Assembly: GCA_022496805.1 (NCBI GenBank)
Contig: CM040100.1
Location: 23,961,009-24,025,008, forward strand
Direction: 5' to 3'
DNA length: 64,000 bases
DNA from: Pohlia nutans
Lineage: Eukaryota > Streptophyta > Bryopsida > Bryales > Mniaceae
The notes beneath the pieces were generated by a model. The model had not been told where the DNA came from. It was given only the letters and a program-made list of their open reading frames with translations, and ran no database searches. A program made the translations under genes and the position numbers. Shown here one piece after another: positions 9,901 to 20,198 of the stretch. The stretch's first letter is position 1. Each line of letters opens with the position of its first letter.

Positions 9901-11224
9901 TTTTAAAAATATACCATGAATGGCCCCCAAATAAATACATGGTTAACGCACGTATATACATTAAACAATTATAATTGTGCTCCCTGTGCAGTCCACCGGA
10001 TGAGCTTCAGAGCCTCATGGAACATTCACACGAGTCTGCAAGCAACCAACTCCGGACCGTTCTACATCAACATAGCCAGGAGTTTGTTGATGATGTAATC
10101 GATGATATCGATCATTCACAGTACTCTGCAGGCAGCCAAAGTCTCCGGACCGTTCTGCATCGACATAGACAAGAGCTTGCTAATGATGTAACCAATGGTA
10201 GGGTACATTCACGATCAAAAGTCTCATTCATAGTGTAACCAGTGCTTAAATTTTACTTAGATTCACTCAAAAAGTACATTTCACTATTAAATTAGTAACA
10301 GTATTGTACCAAAATGACCCTCTAGTTACTTACATTGTTCACTCTATTTTTTTGGTAAATGTCAATTTCAGGTATGGATTAAGGACTGAAAAGTGCTTAC
10401 AACCAATCGTTAATAAGAGCTAAAAAGAGCTTAATAAACAGTAAATTGTTCTTAGATTCTTTCTAAAATCTACATAATAATTTAAAGATTTCATTGTTTA
10501 AGCACTTGTCGAGAGTCCTTAACCCCTAACTGCCCAACCATGCATATTTTGTATGATGTACAGAAACAAACTTCGTTTTCTCATCCATCATGCATTTTTT
10601 GCCCTAGAGCTTGCTGATGATGTAACCGATGGTATCGATCATTCGCACTCTGCAGACAGCCAACTCCGGACAGTTTTGCATCGACATAGGCAGCTGGAGC
10701 TTGCCGATGATGATGTAACCGATGGTATCGATCATTTACAGTACTCTGCAGGCAGCCAAAGTCTCCGGACCGTTCTGCATCGACATAGCCAGGAGCTTGC
10801 TGATGATGTAACCGATGGTCGTCATTTGAAGCATATCATGCAGAAAGTCATCGACGCCAGCTTGAACTTGCTTGAGGAAAACTCGCAACGGTCTCGTGAG
10901 ATCGTTGCGCTCCAGAAACAATATGGGGCGTTGATTGATTGCCGGGCCAAGCGACTTGATGTTGTGGAAGATTTCTTGCGCAGGAAACATTCGATTTCTA
11001 GTGAGACTGAAGGATCTGAAATCTCGGATACCACGACTGTCAGCTCATCAATCACAGGTGCCCTAAACCCTAAACCCACACCTCTGAACAAATCTCACAA
11101 CCTTCCTGAAGTAGAGAATGCAGTAACAAAAATGACACTGTTTTCTTTATTGCAATTTGGAGTGAATTCTTTTCTTGTAAATCATGAAGAATGTGATTGT
11201 TGCATAGTTTTTGGTGTCTGGTAG
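6991..11224 (+). CDS. BTB/POZ and NPH3 domain protein (NRL family), six exons, 695 aa
   Basis: Exons: 6991-7204, 7784-8020, 8329-8783, 9408-9766, 9992-10197, 10608-11224. All junctions are GT-AG and the frame is kept through to TAG. Residues ~12-110 form a BTB domain (YSDVVVRVNGEDFHLHMLPL, then the family's LPGG-E-F block). Residues ~140-450 form a divergent NPH3 domain: RAVIESACVKSF, the LLVPLLDHPLK block, and ARASHDTVYGAMEKLL near its end. NRL proteins are plant-specific, usually plasma-membrane-associated, and act in phototropism, auxin-transporter trafficking and organ patterning, probably as CUL3 substrate adaptors. The part after the NPH3 core is unusual, with a repeated HS..SQ-LRTVLHRH..ELADDVTDG unit, then a coiled-coil-like stretch (LEENSQRSREIVALQKQ) and a Ser/Thr-rich tail. 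The last ~55 codons may run past a true splice donor at CACAG/GTGCCC (11057-11063), so the C-terminus is less certain. Confidence 0.8.
8021..8328 (+). repeat. Intron 2 of the NRL gene, copy 1 of a duplicated intron
   Basis: This 308-bp phase-1 intron aligns along its whole length with the first ~325 bp of intron 5 (10198-10607). Shared blocks include ATTAAATTAGTAACA, GGTAAATGTCAATTT, GTGAAAAGTGCTT or its variant, and CTAAAATCTACAT. Both copies begin at the splice donor. Confidence 0.85.
8986..9262. mobile_element. Truncated TTAA-type MITE, CCCTTTAGTGCCC family, in NRL intron 3
   Basis: Starts with TTAA (8982-8985) followed by CCCTTTAGTGCCCAGGGTGG, the left end of the family seen complete at 48736-49535. 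The interior shares CTTGGTAAGATCGGACCG with that family. No matching right end is found before exon 4, so the right boundary is approximate. Confidence 0.6.
10198..10607 (+). repeat. Intron 5 of the NRL gene, copy 2 of a duplicated intron plus a MITE fragment
   Basis: Positions 10198-10518 match intron 2. From 10519 the sequence switches to TTAA followed by a MITE left end (CCCCTAACTGCCC). The splice acceptor used, TTTTTTGCCCTAG at 10595-10607, therefore lies beyond the duplicated part. The intron is phase 1, like intron 2. Confidence 0.8.
10523..10594. mobile_element. TTAA-type MITE fragment, CCCCTAACTG family
   Basis: TTAA at 10519-10522 is followed by CCCCTAACTGCCC and then ATGCATATTTTG. 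It resembles the left end of the element at 52798-53606 (CCCCTAACTGTCCAG...CCATATTTTGG). No right end is present. Confidence 0.55.
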
Positions 11225-11371
11225 AATTAGTTATGATTTTTGGAAGTGAAGAGGAAGTAGATTCTCGTTTAAGAGTGAAAATAATAAACCAGATTATGTT
11301 TATAAAATGGTTTCTAAATGCTCCCCATAATCTAAATTGTGAGAGTCAAATTTTTTATATAATTTTTGGGT

Positions 11372-11602
11372 GATGGCCTGATATGGGTACCCCCTCCAAA
11401 AGTAGTGTGATTTTTGAGAAATATCTTTTTGGTAAAAAAAAACATTAGAAAATTACAAAAATTAGAGGGTATTATAGGTACCATGGCTACAACTATATAC
11501 ATGGCGTTAAAGACAGAATTTCTAGCACACAAAAAATGAACTAGACATAAGTCACACTATATGAGACACGTAAAAGTGGTACCCATATCAAGCTATTCCT
11601 TT
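11372..11602. mobile_element. Small MITE with CTGATATGGGTACC ends
   Basis: The left end (GGCCTGATATGGGTACC) and the complement of the right end (GCTTGATATGGGTACC) are inverted repeats about 230 bp apart. The large fold-back element at 12908-14617 also ends in a CTGATATG motif near GTACCC, suggesting one family. Confidence 0.5.
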
Positions 11603-11606
11603 TTTG

Positions 11607-12907
11607 TGAGTTCATCATCCGTGTACGTACTGATTACATATTGATTGTGTGGAGCTGGCAGTCTTGGGATATAATCCTGGCATGCATGCGCTTCGAGATA
11701 TCCTTAGAGACGACCCACCGGATTGCTCAACTGCATCATCCTGCTGACGAGCATACTTAATTTCTACAATCAATGGTCCATCATGTGAAGCACAAGAAAT
11801 TCGCACTTCTGATGTTACCCCCTTAAACTTCCCAGAACACTAGTAGGAAATGTGTCGTTTTTCACTTACTATAAATGAAAAAGAAATGAAACCGTGCCAG
11901 GCACATGGGTTGTGTCAATGCTGGTGAGTGGTTTTAGTCATAAGAAGATAGAAATATAAGCATAATATTCAGCCATTGTTCACTGTTTTCAAGAAATGGG
12001 GAATGGAAAACGATAGGTCTTCTACTAGTAGAAGTCCTTTGCCGTCACGTATTTTTACACGTTTTTTTGGCTTAGTATATTTTATTTTGTTGTATTCAAA
12101 TATATTGCCATGTTTTAAGTACATTGTAGTATACAAATATATGACGTATTTGAATGTAATACAAAATTTGGTATACGATATGGATTATGCAAACAAATAT
12201 ATGGTGACTGGAGATATGGAGCCCATGGTACATTCAGAGTTAAATTTGTGCACCAAACACATATCTCTCTCACTTTCACAAGGTTGTACTATACTACATT
12301 GTATTTATGAGTTCTACATGACAAAGGAAGGTCATAGTCATTCTTTCAAAAGATCCAACAACAATGGTAGCAATGGGATCTCTCTAGATTACTTCTATAA
12401 ATGTCTTTCTAAGGGAGGACCCAATCATTTTTAATTTTGAGGGTTCCATGATTGGGTTATTTTTTTAAATAATATAGAAGCCACCCTATGAAATTTTGTA
12501 ATGTCGAGAACAATTCTTTGATGGGCCCTACAAAACCTTACATTAGTAGAACTCATTTAGAAAACTTTGTAGCAATGTGAGAAGTGTTCTCCAGTTAATC
12601 TTCTTTCTTTGATAATTTATGTTGAATAACTACATATTAGAATTATTCTTTAAACAAGACAAAGGGGTTGCTAACCTTGTCATAAAGTTCTTGAACCCAC
12701 CCGTTCTTCACCTTCAAATCTCAGCCAGAGAATAGCATCTATATGTGAGAATAAGGAATTGGGTCAAAGAACTTCAGATGGGCGAAAGTAGATGCACTCA
12801 TTTTTATAATATTATAAAGCCGGCCTATGTACAGTACTACATGAGGGTGTTCTCATGGTAGGCCAACGCATCTATTTGGCTTCAAAATCAAGTATTACTT
12901 TCTAAAG
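11607..12907. other. Gene-free spacer downstream of the NRL gene
   Basis: Contains a 152-codon ORF (11976-12434) of AT-driven composition with no recognisable motif. I do not consider it a gene. Nothing else is seen. Confidence 0.45.
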
Positions 12908-14617
12908 TAGGACAATGGTCTGATATGCCGGTACCCCCAAAATGTCCTTTTAACTCTTAAATCAACCCCTATAGCAACTTTGAATGAGTCCCTCTTTAAC
13001 CCCTAAATGCCTAGAGCCTTCTCCAAATTTGGCAGTTTTGCAAAGATGCATTATAAAATGCAACCTAGAGGGATATTTTGAACTTGATATATGAATAAAA
13101 GTTGTACATTATGAATTTTAGATTCTATCCATACAGTTAGATCTGCGCTTGCTATCATCAGTATTTTTGTATAAAATTTGAAACTTGAAATTCAAAATTC
13201 TTTCGTAATTTGATTACAATTAAGATATTGACAATTTGTACATGAAATTTGTTGTGATTGGTTGAAATGTAATACTCTAAGTGTAGTGATTTTTGGGGAT
13301 TTTTTGGTTGCTTAACTTTATGAGTTGACTTTTTTTAGAGCACTTTTACACTGAAATCTTCAAAATTTTGGGTGAATCACTACAACATGAAATGAAGCAT
13401 AAAAATTTCACAAATCATCCCCTTTCTAATCGGATCACATATGCGTGAAGCTAACTTCCCATAGAATCTACTGTAAAATTCCACACTGCAAAAAGTGCAT
13501 GACGGATGAGAAATTTTGGATGAAATCCGTACATCGTCCAAAAAATGGACGCTTAGGCAATTAGGGGTTAAAATAAAAAAAATAAAATGAATCAACCGGA
13601 TGTGGTTTTGATTTCCTACACTCATGAAAGTACACAAAAGAAAATTCACCTTAAATTGAAGAGTTTTAAATATTTTAAAAGAGACTTTTTGTACAAAAAT
13701 CAGAGTTTGTCCCAACTACTTGAAAACATTCAAAACATTTGTTAAAAATATCAAATGACGTCATTTTGGTACCAATTTTTGATATGAAGTACATCTAGGT
13801 ATTTGTTATTTGAAATAATTAATTTGAAGAATTAAAAATATTATTTATTTTGTACTACAATGCCTGCAAATGCTGATTTTAGGCAATATTTCTCACGTAG
13901 CATAAAATATGAAAACTAATTTATTCAATTAAAATTTTGGACTTGAATTAATGTATTTCATGTCATCTAGGTGTGGACATTGTTATAAAAAAATTATTGA
14001 TAATTTTAGTCAATTGAAATAGATAAATTTGTCGAAATTTGGAAAAACAAATATATGTTCAAAAATTTGACAAATATGTCCACTTCGATTAACTAAAATT
14101 ACTTTTGGAAAATTAAAAAATATTCACACCTAAATGACATGAAATGCTTTAATTCAAGTATAAGTTTTTAATTGAATAAATTAATTTTCATGCTTTTATG
14201 CTTCGTGGAAAGAATTTCCTAAAATCAACATTTGCAGGCATTGTAGTACAAAATAAATAATATTTTTAATCCTTCAAATTAATCATTTCAAATAACACAT
14301 ACCTAGATGTACTTCATATCAAAAATTGGTACCAAAATGATGTCATTGGATATTTTTAACAAACGTATTGAATGTTTTCAAGTAGTTGAAACAAACTCTA
14401 ATTTTTGTACAAAAAATCTTTTTTTAAATCTTTAAAACTCTTCAATTTCAGGTGAATTTTCTTTTGTATACTTCATATTAAGTATAGGAAATCAAAACCA
14501 CATCCGGTCGATTCATTTTAAATTTTTTTTTAAAGAGGGACTCATTCAAAATTGCCATAGGGGTTGATTTAAGAATTAAAAGGGCATTTTGGAGTACCCA
14601 TATCAGACCATTGCCTA
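12908..14617. mobile_element. Fold-back (long palindromic) element interrupted by a MITE
   Basis: Two arms of ~560 bp are inverted copies, meeting near 14035. The ends are TAGG(A)CAATGGTCTGATATG and its complement. Paired blocks include CCGGATGTGG with CCACATCCGG, and GGCATTGTAGTAC with its complement. Removing the inserted MITE (13000-13567) leaves ~1.14 kb that is almost entirely palindromic. It encodes nothing. Transcripts would form a long hairpin and could be a source of small RNAs (inference). Confidence 0.8.
13000..13567. mobile_element. TTAA-bordered MITE, CCCCTAAATGCC family (568 bp), inserted in the fold-back element
   Basis: The ends are as at 2419-2987, with TTAA on both sides (12996-12999, 13568-13571). 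The opposite arm of the host palindrome has CCTCTTTAAAAA at the matching place, i.e. one uninterrupted TTAA. Confidence 0.85.
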
Positions 14618-14997
14618 GTAGTGAATGTAGTGGTAAAAAGTCTATAATTAGAAAATATTTTCAATTACATCTTACTTCTCATCTAATTATGATATCCATC
14701 AAATTCATCTTTCAAAATCACCCATCTTTGATGCAATAAATTTGATTTGTAATATCAACGTAAAAAACTTGAGAGGAAACTTGTTTGTTGTATAAAATGA
14801 TATTTTAATGTTTTTATCCTTTCCACACTATTTTTGTTATATAAATTTTGTGTTTCACTAAATCGTCATATATCGTATAATCATGTGTTTTAAGAAACAA
14901 ACCCTTCATATGAGTTTCATAATCTTGCACATTTTTCCATTTTTAAGTTTTAAAGTATTATGGTATGGAAGGACTCTATACATACATACACACACAC

Positions 14998-15051
<54 letters not shown>

Positions 15052-15870
15052 GGTTTGTTCTAAAGAAAGAAGATGTAAGGGAAATGACTAATTGCAAGAT
15101 TATACATACCTTTATACTTCTTTGACTTAGCAATTCCGCCTTGGATGTTTGTAGTGACTTTCAAAAATATTATAAGCCATGCTAAATTGATGAACATTTT
15201 ATCAAATTCCATAATTTCTTTTTCATTTTCATAATGTTAGTTTCTTCACTAAGATTGAATATAGAAGCTCTTCGTCTTATCAATCGCAATAAACTTCGTA
15301 ATCATTAAATTGTCACAATTCCAAAAGCCAATTTTTTTGGACAACATGGTGTAATTCTAAATCAACATAGTCATATTTGTCAAAATGACAAATATTTGTA
15401 ATGTACAAAGCTTGAATGGATGAACTTATGAATGAAACTAAATCAACAAAGTCAATGGATGTAATTTTGGAATGAAAATGTGAGCAACCAAATTGCATGG
15501 CAACAAAAATCGTTTTTGTTAAAGTACAAATGGAAATGACAATTGATATTCTATCACCCCAAGCAAGATAAATTGATCCAAGCCAAAGGAATACCTTACC
15601 CGTAGATCAGTTTCAACACTACTGTGTCGAAAAATAGTTTAATTTTCAGACTATACAAATTGCCATTTCTTAATTTTCAAATTTTTGAAAAAAATACTAA
15701 TCATGGCGTTTGAGCTTTCACAAAGAATTAAAGACATTCAAATATATTTTTCTTTGTTTTTCAGATATTAGTCTACAAGCTAATCAAAATTTGGACATGC
15801 TTCAATTTTTTCTTAATTATTTACGAAACTGATTCGTACGTAGGGTAAATTAGTCCAACAACAGTCATTA
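14618..15870. other. Gene-free spacer with an (AT)24 microsatellite
   Basis: AT-rich. A pure (AT)n run covers 15001-15048. No gene is seen. Confidence 0.5.
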
Positions 15871-15971
15871 CCGTTTCAACCCATTCATTCATCCAAACCA
15901 CAATCGCACCATAGACGACGGACGGAGAAGTCCTCAATATATTTATCATCTACAAGTTTCCATCCAACAAT

Positions 15972-16007
15972 GGGCGGGGAACGGGAGATTCAAAACGATT
16001 CCCGCCC
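15972..16007 (+). promoter_or_regulatory. Inverted pair of E2F-like sites upstream of H3 copy 1
   Basis: GGGCGGGGAA and TTCCCGCCC face each other across an 18-bp spacer, 168 bp before the start codon. TTCCCGCC matches the E2F/DP consensus that drives S-phase histone expression in plants. The arrangement is repeated at 18205-18240. Confidence 0.55.
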
Positions 16008-16102
16008 TAAATTCAAATCTCCCGCTGCCGCTGGAAAACAAGCTGAGCACCGCGACCTATGTAAACCCCACGTCCCTTCCCGTGCTCATTGCCATTCCGT
16101 AA

Positions 16103-16585
<483 letters not shown>

Positions 16586-16609
16586 GTTTGTCCTGGTTCA
16601 GATTCAAAT

Positions 16610-16625
16610 GGTGTTTGATAACACC
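16610..16625 (+). promoter_or_regulatory. Histone-type 3' stem-loop of H3 copy 1
   Basis: GGTGTTTGATAACACC forms a perfect 6-bp stem with a 4-nt loop, 24 nt after the stop codon. It is preceded by CAAAT and followed by ACC. Size, spacing and flanks resemble the metazoan/algal histone mRNA stem-loop (16 nt, CCAAA before, ACCC after). The loop (TGAT) and one stem base do not fit the metazoan consensus strictly. Function is inferred only from position and shape. Confidence 0.5.
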
Positions 16626-17965
16626 ACCTTTCTTGTGAAGTTTACGTGCTTCAATTTTTGCGTTTGGGTCTGTTTTTCAGTTTACGTACTGAGATGATTG
16701 CAGTGCTTGTATTTGTAGTTCATTTGTTTGTGTTCTTGCAATGGTGCTCTGTTCCGGGAAGTGACGACCTTGTTTTGAAGTTGCCTGGACCTCACTACGA
16801 TTCTGGGATCCCGCAAGATGTAGAATATTCTTTGTGTTCCAGAAATGTCTTCGGTATAGACATTGTTTGTTATTTGATTGTATCCGGTTGGCTTAAACTC
16901 TTAAGCGGGAAAGTACGAGTCACTCTGTCACACATGACCTAAGTTGAATTTTTAACGTTATGTCCGTGAAATCCATACCCATTGGAGAATCTTAGTAAGG
17001 TACATGTTGCTCCTCGAGGACGATCGCATCCACAGGGTTTATGGAAACTTGTCAACGGATCTGTTTGCAGAGGATCTTGGGTAAATGGAAGGGGATTAGA
17101 CAAGGCACTCAGTATTTGAGAGTGCTGAATTAGAAATCGTAAAAATACTGGTAGTCGACCAACTAAATTGGATTAGTTGCTCGTGTTTATATTGCTTATT
17201 GCACTGTTTTCTTAGATGGGCCACTGCTCTTTGTCAGTAGCACCCTGCGCTTAGACGTTCCGACTCTTCAAGGATTATAATATATTTGCCTGTTTGCAGC
17301 GCACCATTCCAACGGTTGTGTAATGCTCAGCGTTAGGTTTCCTGACGCTGAGCATTACGAAAGTTCCGTTCTCATGACATTTAAAAACAGCAGGCCTTGA
17401 ATTACCACCTACTGAAAACTTCATGTTTGTTAAATTGGTGCATTTCAATGTGCTAAAATTTTCAGTGAATATCCAAGTACCCAACATTATTAATAACCAC
17501 AATGATCAGTGTGAGAATTGTGGGGCTCCATCGAGTTCCCCCCTGAGATCCCTTTTGGTTGTAGAAAGCCACACTTTACCGTTGCCACCTCTGCTTTTCC
17601 CAAAACCTACTTTTTAAACCCCACCTTGAGATATTTATCAACTATCTTTATTAAGGCATAGATTTGAGGTCCAGTTAACTGATTTGAGGTTTTAGGTGGA
17701 CAATTTAATTCAGGTGGGCAAGTTAACGTTGCACCTAAATAATAAATATGGTCGTTGTGATTGATAGATTTCTATGCTTGCACATGCCTTCACACAATTA
17801 TTCATATCATATTTGAAAATTTGATAATGTAAGTTACCGGTACATTGCCTGGGCAAGAGTTTCTTTGGGCTAAACACCAAAATTAACACCAGAATTGGTG
17901 AATATTTTTTCACCGTAGCCGAATTTGACATAAAACCAAAGCAACAATAATTTGAAGAAGCCAGG
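16626..17965. other. Spacer between the H3 genes, with a 14-bp-stem hairpin
   Basis: Probable 3' UTR of H3 copy 1 followed by spacer. A palindrome at 17320-17358 (GTAATGCTCAGCG … CGCTGAGCATTAC, short loop) is the only structure seen. ORFs here are short and without motifs. Confidence 0.5.
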
Positions 17966-17969
17966 ATCA

Positions 17970-18810
<841 letters not shown>

Positions 18811-18834
18811 GTTTGTCCTGGTTCAGATTCAAAT

Positions 18835-18850
18835 GGTGTTTGATAACACC
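18835..18850 (+). promoter_or_regulatory. Histone-type 3' stem-loop of H3 copy 2
   Basis: Same 6-bp stem and 4-nt loop as in copy 1, again 24 nt after the stop. Because the whole surrounding block is duplicated, the second copy is not independent support. Confidence 0.5.
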
Positions 18851-20198
18851 ACCTTTCTTGTGAAGTTTACGTGCTTCAATTTTTGCGTTTGGGTCTGTTT
18901 TCCAGTTTATGTACTGAGATGATTGGAGTGCTTGTATTTGTAGATCATTTGTTTTTGCTTATTTCTTGCCATGGTACTCTGTTCTGTAAAGTGATGAACT
19001 AATTTCGAAGTTACCTTGACCTCACCTTTTAGGCTGTTAGTCGCTCTGTGGTGATAACTCTGAGAACAATCTTTGTAATTTAGAAATGCGATTCACTCCA
19101 GTGGTTGCTTTCTCTCCATTTCATTCTGGTCTCGAGATCTTAAACAGAGCTTCCAGACACACATGACCTGCGTTAAATCCCATACTCGTTGGAGAATTCC
19201 CATATGTGATTACCTATTGCATTATTCCCCAGAATGTCTTACTTATTGCATTATTCCCCAGACGTACCATTTCCGGAGACATTCTGACTCTTTTCAACGA
19301 TTTGCATCTATTTGCCTGTCTCTAGATAGTGCACCCATTCTAGGGTTGATTGTCCTATTACCAACCACTTAAGCAATCTGACCTATATTTGGCAGTGGTA
19401 AATCCGGAAAAAAATTATGACCGCGTTAGGATTTCATGAGGATTGCAAAAAATTGCAACTTATAATTTGCATTTCTCAATTTTATACAAAATTCCAAAGT
19501 GGAAAGTAACCTGTGACCCAAGTCCAACCACTAACTTTCACTCATAATGATACCCAAAACCACGAACTATTTCTTCGCAATGCTTGGCGTGCTATTGATC
19601 TACTTGAATAGTGAAATTGGTGGTTTTGGGTCTCAACTGTGTTGGCCCCAAGAAAAGTCTACATGTCAAATGGGGCAGTGGTTGGTAATAGGACAACCAA
19701 CCCTAACGGATGTTAGATTCTCAGCATTACGTTAATAGGCGAGATGTACATCATTCCTGTTGATACCTTGCGCGGAAGTATCCGTTCCCCTTTCCTTCCT
19801 ATTCTTTTTGAATCTAACATTGTAACATTTTGATATGATAATTTCCCAAACTTTCAAAATAAAAGTCAGCTGTAGCAATTTGAGTTGTAGAACATTATTA
19901 AACAAGAACCAATTACAGTAGCATTTATCCTAGTACAAGTAACCAAGACCTAATTCACTGGCAGACAAGTCACCAGATCAACTACATCAATATCCTCCTT
20001 TTGGAGAAAAGGAAATCAAGAAAGAGTTCTTTGCTATCAATTAGCTGAGCAGTACAGCAAGCAATGTCGTGGTACCAGTAGCTGCAATTCCTGGAGTTTA
20101 TGTACACAGTTAACCTAAATGACCCTGTCGAAGGTACAATTAACTAAATTAACACCATTCAGTGCTTTTGTCAATGAAAAATTGACATGTTGGCTGCT
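18851..20198. other. Spacer between H3 copy 2 and the ABCC 3' end
   Basis: Includes the probable 3' UTRs of both convergent genes. Short ORFs have no motifs. Nothing else is seen. Confidence 0.45.

Larger units (their letters stand above)
9992..10820 (+). repeat. In-frame coding minisatellite (~90-96 bp unit) in the NRL gene
   Basis: About four units code for variants of DDVTDGIDHS..SAGSQSLRTVLHRH.QELA. Unit starts (GAGCTTGC or GAGTTTG) fall near 10079, 10152/10607, 10698 and 10793. An intron (10198-10607) interrupts the array. Unit lengths differ by multiples of three, so the frame is kept. The first, most diverged unit (ESASNQLRTVLHQHSQE) probably derives from the normal end of the NPH3 domain. 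Confidence 0.8.

Noticed and set aside
11976..12434. 152-codon plus-strand ORF
   Set aside because: AT-driven composition, no recognisable motif, no splice or promoter context, and it lies in a transposon-rich spacer.
13380..13715. 111-codon minus-strand ORF
   Set aside because: It spans the junction of a MITE and the fold-back element, so it cannot be an inherited gene.
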